Origin: Granulicella sp. L46
Lineage (GTDB): Bacteria; Acidobacteriota; Terriglobia; Terriglobales; Acidobacteriaceae
DNA: 34,850 bases
Direction: 5' to 3'
Assembly: GCF_009765785.1 (NCBI RefSeq)
Contig: NZ_LMUT01000016.1
Span: 1 to 34,850, forward strand
Numbering within the stretch: the stretch's first letter is position 1; each line of letters starts with the position of its first letter. The notes under the pieces are model-generated. The model was not told where the DNA came from, ran no database searches, and saw only the letters and a program-made list of their open reading frames with translations. The position numbers and the translations under genes were made by a program. Of this stretch, positions 7,471 to 15,843 are shown one piece after another.

Positions 7471-8741
7471 AGGAGATCTGATATCCCGAATGCCGCGACG
7501 CGGCGCAGCATTCGTATGTCAAGCTTCGCGTAAACGTCAGCTGATCTAACATGACGATGTCCCAAAAAATCGGCAATGTGCTTTATGGACGCTCCCTTTT
7601 GGAGGAGCCTAGTCGCGCAGGCGTGTCGGAGGCTGTGCGCACCCACATAATCAGTCCGGCTTCCAATTTCTCTTAGTAGCGGCCCTATCGCTTGCCAGAG
7701 TGAGCTTTGAGAAGTTTCTCTATAAGGAGGACGTAGTGACAGGAAGACGCGGCGAGAGCCGCCGGGCGGCCGATCGTACTCCAGGTATCGAAGAATTGCC
7801 TCTCCCACCGCGTACAAGAGCGGGTATTGCTGAACGCCTCCGCCTTTGGCCCTTCGTACGACGAACGTCGCGTTCCGCCAATCGATGTCGCCCAGTTCTA
7901 AACGAATCACCTCAACACTTCTTAGACCGTAGATCCCACATAGCATAAGCATCGCTTTGGAGCGGCACTCTAAAACCGTCCTCCCTTTGAACGATTTGAG
8001 AAGTCGAAGCACCTCATTCCAACTAGGCGCCTTAGGTTCGAGTTGTCGATTTTTCCTTCGAATTCTCCTGATACCTAAGTGAAATCCTTCCTCACACCAA
8101 CCTTGCGTCTCCGCGAACCTAAAGAATCTTCGCAGCCGCTGACAGATCGAACCCAGAAAATTCAGTTTCCAGCCCAGTTGGATTTTGGCAGTAATGAATG
8201 CATCTACATCTGAAAGGGTAATCCTCTTGACGTCGTAGCCATCCGGAAGGAATCTGAAGAAACAACCGATCTGCCACGAGTAACCGTCGATCGTTTTGGG
8301 AAGCAGATTTTCCGTGCTGAGTTTGCCGACGAAAATCTGAATCATATCTTCGAACCAGCGGCGCGGTGGTGACTCGAGGTTGCCAAGGAATGCAAACCAT
8401 CCAGCAGCGACTCGAATGAAGGAGCGGGCCGCGCTTGGTGGCACCCTCTTTAGCCTGCGAGACTGTCCTAATTTTGACCAAGTTGCGGCTGCATCCTCGA
8501 TTTCCGCAAAGGTGACAAGCCGAATCTCTTTTAGGGACATAAGCTGAACGACCCGAATCATGTACGCCGCCGTCGATCGGACATACGTTCTGCCTGTTCC
8601 CCTCCGTAGAAGATAATTGAGATAGCGCTCGCGCTCGGCCAGAAGAGGTACGCTGCGATGACGGCCCCTGCTGCGCGGTTGAGCGATGAGATCGTCGAGT
8701 ACACTTCCGTGCGCTTTTGAAGTCAGTTTTGGCAGTCTCAT
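7467..8741 (-). CDS. Tyrosine recombinase/integrase (first gene of pair, RitA-like)
   Basis: 424 residues from ATG 8741. The N-terminal half contains SAM-like core-binding helices (IDGYSWQIGCFFRFLPDGYDV). The C-terminal half has the full catalytic set: box I YGLRSVEVIRL with Arg, a beta-hairpin Lys in VRRAKGG, HSLRHACATRLL, FLGHRHVRSADVYAKLD with the His and the nucleophile Tyr. It should therefore be able to cut and rejoin DNA, in contrast to its overlapping partner. The pair resembles the first two genes of a RIT element and probably marks a mobile unit in this accessory region; the ends of that unit were not found. Confidence 0.88.
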   Translation of the reverse strand: MRLPKLTSKAHGSVLDDLIAQPRSRGRHRSVPLLAERERYLNYLLRRGTGRTYVRSTAAYMIRVVQLMSLKEIRLVTFAEIEDAAATWSKLGQSRRLKRVPPSAARSFIRVAAGWFAFLGNLESPPRRWFEDMIQIFVGKLSTENLLPKTIDGYSWQIGCFFRFLPDGYDVKRITLSDVDAFITAKIQLGWKLNFLGSICQRLRRFFRFAETQGWCEEGFHLGIRRIRRKNRQLEPKAPSWNEVLRLLKSFKGRTVLECRSKAMLMLCGIYGLRSVEVIRLELGDIDWRNATFVVRRAKGGGVQQYPLLYAVGEAILRYLEYDRPPGGSRRVFLSLRPPYRETSQSSLWQAIGPLLREIGSRTDYVGAHSLRHACATRLLQKGASIKHIADFLGHRHVRSADVYAKLDIRMLRRVAAFGISDLL

Positions 8742-10067
8742 TCCTCAGGTCGACCGTTGGATGCTGTGCCGAGAGCTAGGGTTGATTGCCTTCGACCAGC
8801 TAGGCGGCTGATTCGGCTTTCTGGTCTGATAATCGGATTGAACACTTACGCGGACCAAGGATAAAACTCTTAGACAGGGGCCCTGGACGGGTGGAGAATC
8901 TTTCCTGATAACTTCCGTTCGCGACGTCACGTTCAAAGAGGCACCTCGTTCTCGGGGTGAAGTAGAGACGAAGTTGTCTCTGCCACTTACTGTTGATTAC
9001 CACCACTACGCCTCAGGCAGGCGTCCAAATCTCCGTTCTCATCAAAACGACACCAGGCCCGGCGTTCGAATGCCCAATGGAGATTGTGAGCGTGAGTTAA
9101 GGATTACGGAACCTTGTAGTAATGCTTGTCCACCGTGCGACCATCAAAAGATCGACCGACGACAAGTTGACCAGCCTGTAATGCATTCGGACGGATTCTC
9201 GAAAGGGGCTCATTGCACTCTACCCGTGGAAGCTGGCCGCCACCGTATACGAGTCCACATGACCAAGATTCGGGTGGGTTGTCCCAATGCATCACGTCAT
9301 CAGGCTTCACAGCATCGCGATCTTTGATAGGAACCAAGATCGAGTCAATCAAGAGACTGCCGTGGTTGAAGCTAGAGCCGAATAGAATGTTCGATCGGCC
9401 CGTGCGCTGCTCGGCCAGGAGACAATTTCACGATGTGCGCACGACCGCCATTCGGACGCAGGTCAAACTCTCGGATGCAGTCGAGTTCGAAGCCGAAGAG
9501 GCGGTAGGCTCCGTCGGTTGTCAGGGAGCAGGCTTCCTCCATGTCGCGCACCATGTTGGCCATCGGACGAGCGTTGGTACGCCGTAGGTGTGAGATGAAG
9601 TCTTTATCTTCCGCTCCCGTCGCTGGTGCCCGATTCGTTCGCGATCGTTCGACAGACGAATCTGCCGATGCAGCTCCCGTATATGCTCAACGCGATCAAT
9701 GATTTCACTGAACCCGACGGGTGTATACATGGCGAAGGCTTCTCCTCTAAGTACTCGACATTGGAGCTGCAAAATCGCAGAAGGTCAGAAGCGAAAAGTT
9801 TAACCGTGGAAAGCTCGATTGTAGGCGCCGCGATGGGGAACGAAGAGACCAATCGCCCTCATGCGCTGATAGTTGTAGGTGAGGTCGCCGGGGGTGCGGC
9901 CTTCTGATGATGGGCGGAGAACTGCCTTCAGCGGGCTTGCTTTGGGGGGCAGGCACGAAGGCGGCAAGGCGGCGATTGATCTGAACTTCAATTGATGAGA
10001 TCTGCGAAGAGAGCTGAAAGATGGGACTTGTGGTAATGATCACTGATCACTACAGTCGTCAAGAGGC
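8742..10067. other. 1.3 kb region without an intact gene, possibly holding decayed coding sequence
   Basis: No open frame with convincing protein character spans this region. Minus-strand stretches between about 9990 and 9104 look protein-like but jump between frames: TYNYQRMRAIGLFVPHRG (about 9880 to 9830), then MYTPVGFSEIIDRVEHIREL (about 9730), then MANMVRDMEEACSLTTDGAY (about 9563), then DDVMHWDNPPESWSCGLVYG (about 9290). This is what an old pseudogene with several frameshifts would give, but I cannot name the family. The last part runs into the promoter of the glycosidase operon. Confidence 0.4.
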
Positions 10068-10097
10068 TTGACAAGATTTGAAGTTTAAGGGTATACA
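10068..10097 (+). promoter_or_regulatory. Sigma-70-type promoter of the GH39-like operon
   Basis: TTGACA at 10068 to 10073 and TATACA at 10092 to 10097 with an 18-base spacer. Transcription would begin near 10104, placing the LacI-type site at 10119 just downstream of the start point. Confidence 0.65.
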
Positions 10098-10118
10098 CAT
10101 GGCGCTCGCGAAAATGGT

Positions 10119-10130
10119 GGAAGCGCTTAC
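10119..10130. promoter_or_regulatory. LacI/cre-like operator of the GH39-like operon
   Basis: GGAAGCGCTTAC, nearly palindromic, directly abutting the ATG at 10131. It matches the site shared by the other transcription units of this locus and lies about 15 bases after the predicted transcription start, so bound repressor would block RNA polymerase. Confidence 0.75.
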
Positions 10131-12509
10131 ATGAAGTTTAGGAGAACCTTCGTGATTCGAATTGATTCGATCTTATCTTCAATCTGCCAACTTGGTGTGG
10201 CCTGTCTTCTGTTCGCGGGTGGGATGAATCTTTCGGCGCAGACAGTTACCGTTGATTTCTCGCAAATGGCGCCCAGCCCCCTGATGAAGGACAGATTCGG
10301 GGTCTATCAGACTCCCTTGAAAACGCAGCAGACGATCGAACGAGCATCTCGATTGCTGAGTGAAGCAGAGGTGCAGGACATTCGATATGAGGTGGGAATC
10401 GGCAAGCCCGGGGCTCTAGCGTTTGATCAGGTGAGCGGAACGATCGGAGATCTGCATTATGATTATTCTTCGATCGATGGTCTGGTGAGAAGCTGGAAGC
10501 GCGCGGGATCTCGCCCGCTTTTTGCGTTCACTTATGATCCGGTTCCGCTGCAACCCGACCAAGTTGCGAACGCATGGGAGGATGTGCCGGATGATTTGCC
10601 TTCGTGGAGCGATGTGAATGCGGCGTATGCTTCTCATTTTCTCAAGTCTCAGCATCTGCCTGGATTCTCCTTCGAGCAGTGGAACGAGCCGGACCTTCCG
10701 GACGGAAATGGAGGCAAGGTTTTCTTCAATGGAGATCAGGCGGATTATGGAAACGTCTTTCAGTATGGCTTGGCCGGTGTGAGACAGGGTGATACAGATG
10801 CATTGGTCGGAGGTCCGGCCGCAGCTTACGATCTTTCCTATCTCGATGCGATCTGGCCGCAACATCCCGACTTCGCCTCTATCCACGCTTATGGAAATTA
10901 CCTGGGCCAACTGGATAATTTGCGCGGGCACAACGGCGATGTGGTCTTTACACCGTCGGTGCCTATGTTTCTGACCGAATATAACTCGTATACGACATTT
11001 GGTCTGAACCAGCCGAATAGCCTACACCAGGCGTCTGCTGCCTTCTTCAACGACGTCAATGGAATTCTTAACATCTCGGACGCGGTGAAGGTTTATTGGG
11101 CGCAGTGGGTCGATGACTCGGTGGGTATGGTGACAGACGATCTGCACAAGAAGGCGCTTTATAACGCGTACAACATGTATCAGACGATGCTGCCAGTTGA
11201 CCGTTCTCCGGTGACTCCGGCTTCGGTCGGCGACGTGGGGACGATGGCCGGATCAGATGCGCATAATGCGGCTATAGTGCTCTATAACAATGGAACAACT
11301 GATGCGACGATTACAGTTCAACTAAACAATCTTCCCTTTGCGGGGGGTGCCGGTGAGATCTATTTTATCGATCAGTACCATGCCAGTTATCTCGACGGCG
11401 CACCAGAAGATCTGACTGCGAGTAAGGTCTGGCACTTCAACGGCGACAGGACTTCTCAGTCGGTGGCGGTGAAGGCGCAGAGCGTCGCACTGGTGAAACT
11501 GCACGACCGAAGCGGACTGTCCCTTCTGGGCGAGGACAGGCTTGGACGGTATGTACGCGGAGAATATTATTTTTTCAATCGAATCTTTTCGTTTGAAGAC
11601 GATTCTTTCGACGATCTTGATCCTCGCACATCAATCGTGCGGATTGGGATGGCGACAAAGACAAGCACAAGCCCTTTCGGAGTGGTCTTTGCCGGGAGTG
11701 TCTATGACAATCCGGTTCATCGGTTTACGGTGACAGTGGCGAAACAGGGACCTTTTTCGAAGAACGACAACAACAGCATCTTCGGGCTTCGCATCGATTA
11801 TCAATCAACCGCCGGAAGCTATACCCGCAGCGTACTATTCCACAACGGACTCTACGATCCGACACGAACCTCAGGACTGCCGTGGGGAGAGGGAACCGCG
11901 GTGCCAGATCAGGCGGTGCTTGAAAATGGCATGAATACGGGGCAGCCCTTCTCCGTGGACCTTGCGCAGTATGCTCCGCAGGACTGGAATCATAGGCGCG
12001 TGATTATTTCGCCCATTATGCAGAACGCAGGATATGGGTCGTACGCTCGAATCATTCTACGGCCGGTCGCGCTGCGGTGTTTCGGTTTCGAGAATGGTCA
12101 GATGATCGAAAGGCATCTCGAAAATCGCGATGGATTTCAGCGAGGACAGAATGAGAATTCGCTGGATTTGTCGCGAGTGGGCGATCCGTTGCCGCAGTCG
12201 TTTTATCTCCATGGAAACGAAGGAGAGCTGGACCGCCTTATCTCGGGCCTTGTGCCGAATGAGACGTATAATCTGCGCCTACATTTTATAGAGCGCCAAA
12301 TTGCGAATACCAGTGAGCGCCGCTTCAATGTGCTACTGAATGGGGAACAGGTGCTACAAGATCTGGACATCGCAGGAGAAACCGGCGCCGAAAATCGGGC
12401 CATGGTGAAACAGGTGACGGCTACAGCTGATGAGAGCGGCAACATACGAATACAGCTCCAACATGGTGGGGCTGGATCTCCGTCGATTAATGGTGTCGAG
12501 GTTTACTAA
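10131..12509 (+). CDS. Secreted GH39-like glycoside hydrolase with C-terminal malectin-like domain
   Basis: 792 residues from ATG 10131. GTG 10152 is a serious alternative, because AGGAGA stands just before it and the ATG abuts the operator. A signal peptide ends near LFAGGMNLSAQ. The clan GH-A catalytic region has acid/base E186 in EQWNEPDL and nucleophile E283 in FLTEYNSY, the arrangement of GH39 (beta-xylosidase and relatives). A beta-sandwich region follows (about 350 to 650), shared with the next gene. Residues about 690 to 792 look like a malectin carbohydrate-binding domain (YNLRLHFIE, RRFNVLLNGEQVL, SPSINGVEVY). It probably acts outside the cytoplasm on xylose- or arabinose-rich glycans. 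The exact substrate is not readable. It heads an operon with the paralogue at 12601. Confidence 0.82.
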   Translation: MKFRRTFVIRIDSILSSICQLGVACLLFAGGMNLSAQTVTVDFSQMAPSPLMKDRFGVYQTPLKTQQTIERASRLLSEAEVQDIRYEVGIGKPGALAFDQVSGTIGDLHYDYSSIDGLVRSWKRAGSRPLFAFTYDPVPLQPDQVANAWEDVPDDLPSWSDVNAAYASHFLKSQHLPGFSFEQWNEPDLPDGNGGKVFFNGDQADYGNVFQYGLAGVRQGDTDALVGGPAAAYDLSYLDAIWPQHPDFASIHAYGNYLGQLDNLRGHNGDVVFTPSVPMFLTEYNSYTTFGLNQPNSLHQASAAFFNDVNGILNISDAVKVYWAQWVDDSVGMVTDDLHKKALYNAYNMYQTMLPVDRSPVTPASVGDVGTMAGSDAHNAAIVLYNNGTTDATITVQLNNLPFAGGAGEIYFIDQYHASYLDGAPEDLTASKVWHFNGDRTSQSVAVKAQSVALVKLHDRSGLSLLGEDRLGRYVRGEYYFFNRIFSFEDDSFDDLDPRTSIVRIGMATKTSTSPFGVVFAGSVYDNPVHRFTVTVAKQGPFSKNDNNSIFGLRIDYQSTAGSYTRSVLFHNGLYDPTRTSGLPWGEGTAVPDQAVLENGMNTGQPFSVDLAQYAPQDWNHRRVIISPIMQNAGYGSYARIILRPVALRCFGFENGQMIERHLENRDGFQRGQNENSLDLSRVGDPLPQSFYLHGNEGELDRLISGLVPNETYNLRLHFIERQIANTSERRFNVLLNGEQVLQDLDIAGETGAENRAMVKQVTATADESGNIRIQLQHGGAGSPSINGVEVY

Positions 12510-12600
12510 GCAAGGTCGCAGAAACAACACTTCCGCACAAGATCGAATAAAGGGCGGAGCATGCAGTCATAGGAAGTCTAAAGCATTGAAGGAGATTGAA

Positions 12601-15600
12601 ATGGGCTCACTACCGATCCGAGACAACTCTGTTTTCAGTCTAAAAATTCCCTTTGCAGTCGTCGCACTCATTTTCGCGCTGTTTGGAGTAGTTTCAACGG
12701 CGCCCGCGCAAACGTTCAACGCGAGTTTCTCAACACCCGTTGATCCTGCGTTGGTAAAAGACAAGTTTGGCGTATACCAGACGCCGCTTGGTACCCAGAC
12801 TAATATTCAGAATGCGTCGCCGCTCCTTTCGGAGGCAGGAGTACGGGATCTTCGTTATGAATTGGGGGTGGGGAAAAGTGGCGATTTAGCCTACGACCAA
12901 GTCGGGGGAAGTTCCACATCCCCTACTTATAATTTTGCGAGCATCGATGGCTTGCTTAATTCTTGGTCCGTGGCCAATGTCTTTCCACTTATCGCATTTA
13001 CTTATGACCCTCTCCCTCTCCAGACAGATGGTAATTTTCAGGACGTGCCGTCAAACTTAGGTACATGGGGCAATGTCAATTCCGCATATGCTAGTCACTT
13101 TCGTAATTCTGACGGTCGCCCAGGCGTATGGTTTGAAGAGTGGAACGAGCCCGATTTGTCGAACGGAAGCGGCAAAGTCTTCTTTAATGGAAATCAAACA
13201 GATTACGGGCATGTGTATTCCAATGGAGCAAGTGGCGTCCGCAGCGGAGATTCAGACGCGCGGGTTGGAGGGCCAGCGGTTGCGTATGACACTACTTATC
13301 TAACTCAGTCGGGTATTTTGAATGATCCGATCGATTTTGTGTCAATCCATTCGTATGCAAACTATTCTTCTCAACTCTCGAACCTGCGTAGCACTGTGAC
13401 GGGACATCCAAATTTGCCACTACTGATTACTGAGTACAACTCATATACATCGTTTGGCGATAACGCTGCCTGTAGTCTGCACCAAGCTGCCGCGGCTTTT
13501 TTCAATGATGTGAGCGGTCTAATTACGAATACAGACACACCGAAGGTATATTGGGCACAGTGGATCGACGATAGTGCGGGGGGAGGCCTTGGGATGCTTA
13601 CGAGCACTCTTCATCGCAAAGCCATCTTTAACGCACTTAAGCTTTATCAGACACTCTTACCGGTGGACCAGGTGAGCGTGAGCCCTGCCACGTCAGGTGG
13701 CGTAGGCAGCATGGCGGGTGTAGATCCAGACAATGCGGGTATGGTGGTCTGGAACAACAACACCAGTCCGGTTACCGTTACGGCGAATTTAAATAGCTTG
13801 CCCTTCAATACCGGAACAGCGCAGCTTTACTATATCGACCAGAACAATGCCAGCTATGAAGATGGGGCTCCTGAAAATCTTGCCGTGAACCAGCAATGGT
13901 CGATTAGCGGGGGAAGCACAACCTGGACGGGGACCATTCAGCCGCAGAGCATAGCGTATATTCAGGTGTCGGATGGTACGGGAAAATCGCTGCTCCAGCC
14001 GACCAGCATCGGCAACTTCGTCCGCAGTTATTACTGGTACTACAATCGTCCTGGGAGCGGCACCAGCTATTCCGATTTCGATCCGTTGACTTCCATTGCT
14101 CGCGTGGGAATGGGCACAAACACCTACGACGTGGCGCAGATCGGGAATGTCTACAACAATCCCACGAATGATCTCACCATCACGGTGGCCAAGAGCGGTC
14201 CCTTCTCTTCGAATGATGCTAACTCTATGTTTGGGTTGCGCTTCGATTTCCAGAATACGAGTGGGGTCTACGATCACTCTGTGTTGTACACCAATGGCCT
14301 CTACAATGGCGCACGCAACTCTACGCTGCCCTGGGGGGAGGGTACTGCGGTACCGGATCAGGTCATTACGCAGAGTGCCATGAATACAGGGCAACCCTTC
14401 CAGATCACACTGTCTTCGATTGCACCATCGGATTGGAATGGAACGCGGGTGATTATCACACCGATCATCCAGAACGCCGGTGCCGGTTCAAGGGCACGCA
14501 TCGTAATTGCACCGACGAGCAGCTCGTCGAGCGGGCTTCCGTACCATGATGCATTTGCCAGCGGCTCTGCGCCGGGATGGACCACTTATAACGGAACATG
14601 GTCGGTTTCGAACAGCTCGTATGGGAACAGTGCCATCGATACTACGGGCGATAAGGCCGTTACCGGCTCGACCTCGTGGTCGGATTATACAATGCAGGGC
14701 GATGTTGAGCTGACCTCTGGAAGCGGCGATGCCGGGCTCCTGATGAATGTCACCAATCCATCGGCAGGGACGGACTCACTCGACGGGTACTATATCGGTA
14801 TCAATAGCACGGGAAGTCTGGTGCTGGGCCGCGAGAGTTACGGCTGGACGCAGCTGCAAACGGCGAATATTCCCGGTGGAGTTACGGCGAATACCTGGTA
14901 TCACCTTACGGCGCAGACTGTGGGTTGTACGCTTACAGTTTCGGCGCAACCCGTAGGGTCTATCACGGTCACCGGCTTCAGTTATACGGACACGGGTTGC
15001 ACCTACACTGCGGGACAGATCGGCATTCGCAGTTTCAATGCGGCGGCGAACTGGAGAGATATCAGTGTCTCCCTCGGGTCAACCACGTCCACGCTCCCTT
15101 ACTATGCTCCTTTTGCGAGCAGCGCCTCCGGCTGGACGACGTACGCCGGAAGCTGGAGCCTGGCAAGCGAGGTTTACAGCAACTCTTCGACCGATACGCA
15201 AGGAGACAAGTCAATCGGAGGGCCGACGGGTGGGAACTTCACCATGACCGGAGATATGCAACTGACAACAAGCAGCGGCAATGCAGGATTTTTGTTGCGC
15301 GCGACCAATCCGGCGGTCGGGACCGATTCGGTGGAAGGGTATTATCTCGGCATCAACGCATCCGGGTCTATCGTCATCGGCAAGGAAAATTATGGATGGA
15401 CACAATTGAGCACAGCACCCATTTCGTTTGCCGCTAATAGCTGGTATCACCTCACAGCAGAGGTTGTCGGTTGCCAGATCACGTTGACCGCGCAGCCTGC
15501 TGCTTCAACGACGACGACCAGTACTACCATCAACGACTGTAGCTTCTCCTCTGGACAGGTAGGTTTGCGAACCTTTGCGACTTCAGCTGCTTGGAGGTAC

Positions 15601-15621
15601 ATCAGCGTAACTCCTCGGTGA
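12601..15621 (+). CDS. Secreted GH39-like glycoside hydrolase with two C-terminal LamG-like modules
   Basis: 1006 residues. ATG 12601 follows GGAG by 6 bases; the longer open frame from 12430 overlaps the previous gene and is rejected. A signal peptide ends near VVSTAPAQ. The catalytic half parallels the upstream gene throughout, with acid/base E183 (EEWNEPDL) and nucleophile E278 (LITEYNSY). After a Ser-rich linker (SSSSSG) come two concanavalin/LamG-like modules, residues about 646 to 830 and 832 to 1006, each with GWTTY, DAGLL or NAGFL, GYY.GIN, YGWTQL and WYHLTA. These are likely carbohydrate-binding modules. The sensor kinase at 28519 carries the same module in its ectodomain. It is 91 bases downstream of its paralogue with no promoter seen between, so probably co-transcribed. 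Confidence 0.85.
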   Translation: MGSLPIRDNSVFSLKIPFAVVALIFALFGVVSTAPAQTFNASFSTPVDPALVKDKFGVYQTPLGTQTNIQNASPLLSEAGVRDLRYELGVGKSGDLAYDQVGGSSTSPTYNFASIDGLLNSWSVANVFPLIAFTYDPLPLQTDGNFQDVPSNLGTWGNVNSAYASHFRNSDGRPGVWFEEWNEPDLSNGSGKVFFNGNQTDYGHVYSNGASGVRSGDSDARVGGPAVAYDTTYLTQSGILNDPIDFVSIHSYANYSSQLSNLRSTVTGHPNLPLLITEYNSYTSFGDNAACSLHQAAAAFFNDVSGLITNTDTPKVYWAQWIDDSAGGGLGMLTSTLHRKAIFNALKLYQTLLPVDQVSVSPATSGGVGSMAGVDPDNAGMVVWNNNTSPVTVTANLNSLPFNTGTAQLYYIDQNNASYEDGAPENLAVNQQWSISGGSTTWTGTIQPQSIAYIQVSDGTGKSLLQPTSIGNFVRSYYWYYNRPGSGTSYSDFDPLTSIARVGMGTNTYDVAQIGNVYNNPTNDLTITVAKSGPFSSNDANSMFGLRFDFQNTSGVYDHSVLYTNGLYNGARNSTLPWGEGTAVPDQVITQSAMNTGQPFQITLSSIAPSDWNGTRVIITPIIQNAGAGSRARIVIAPTSSSSSGLPYHDAFASGSAPGWTTYNGTWSVSNSSYGNSAIDTTGDKAVTGSTSWSDYTMQGDVELTSGSGDAGLLMNVTNPSAGTDSLDGYYIGINSTGSLVLGRESYGWTQLQTANIPGGVTANTWYHLTAQTVGCTLTVSAQPVGSITVTGFSYTDTGCTYTAGQIGIRSFNAAANWRDISVSLGSTTSTLPYYAPFASSASGWTTYAGSWSLASEVYSNSSTDTQGDKSIGGPTGGNFTMTGDMQLTTSSGNAGFLLRATNPAVGTDSVEGYYLGINASGSIVIGKENYGWTQLSTAPISFAANSWYHLTAEVVGCQITLTAQPAASTTTTSTTINDCSFSSGQVGLRTFATSAAWRYISVTPR
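14536..15618 (+). repeat. Tandem duplication of the LamG-like module within the GH39-like gene
   Basis: Two coding repeats, about 14536 to 15090 and 15094 to 15618, encode modules opening with LPYHDAF and LPYYAPF and sharing GWTTY, YGWTQL and NTWYHLTA/NSWYHLTA. They have diverged clearly, so the duplication is not recent. Confidence 0.8.
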
Positions 15622-15761
15622 GGGATTTTTCAATCGGAAGAAACGCTTTTTCCCGTCTGTAGCTGAGTCGATAGAAGAGAAGGGGATCGGAGGCACATTA
15701 TCTCTGTTCGATTGAAAAAGCGAACGTCATAAGCCAAGACGACTGGGCGATAGTATAGAAT
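15622..15761. other. Intergenic segment with long-range inverted repeat
   Basis: TTTTTCAATCG (15626 to 15636) and CGATTGAAAAA (15709 to 15719) are exact inverted 11-base arms 72 bases apart. No U-tract hairpin typical of a terminator is seen. TATAGA at 15754 to 15759 may be a -10 element of the GH5-like gene, but no matching -35 was found. Confidence 0.35.
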
Positions 15762-15773
15762 GAAAGCGCTTCC
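15762..15773. promoter_or_regulatory. LacI/cre-like operator 1 of the GH5-like gene
   Basis: GAAAGCGCTTCC, the exact reverse complement of the site at 15798. It directly follows a TATAGA box (15754 to 15759) and would cover the transcription start. Confidence 0.7.
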
Positions 15774-15797
15774 ATTATAGGTGTGAGATCTGCGATT

Positions 15798-15809
15798 GGA
15801 AGCGCTTTC
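15798..15809. promoter_or_regulatory. LacI/cre-like operator 2 of the GH5-like gene
   Basis: GGAAGCGCTTTC, 34 bases before ATG 15844. Centre-to-centre distance to operator 1 is 36 bases. This is the only unit in the locus with two visible sites. Confidence 0.7.
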
Positions 15810-15843
15810 TTTATACAAATTTGTGCCGGAGTGCCATCGAATC

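Noticed and set aside
12430..12600. Long N-terminal extension of the second GH39-like gene
   Set aside because: It overlaps the upstream gene and places 57 charged residues before an obvious signal peptide; ATG 12601 has GGAG at proper distance.
13789..14394. Long minus-strand frame within the GH39-like gene
   Set aside because: Shadow of a well-supported plus-strand coding region, with no domain signatures.
14536..15618. Possible CRISPR or short tandem repeat
   Set aside because: The repetition is of 180-residue protein modules, diverged at DNA level, not of short direct repeats with spacers.
15637..15652. GAAACGCTTTTTC as a further LacI-type operator
   Set aside because: It shares part of the core but lacks the symmetric outer G/C positions and lies just after a stop codon, far from the next start.
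15626..15719. Inverted repeat as a terminator of the GH39-like operon
   Set aside because: The arms are 72 bases apart and AT-rich, unlike an intrinsic terminator hairpin.
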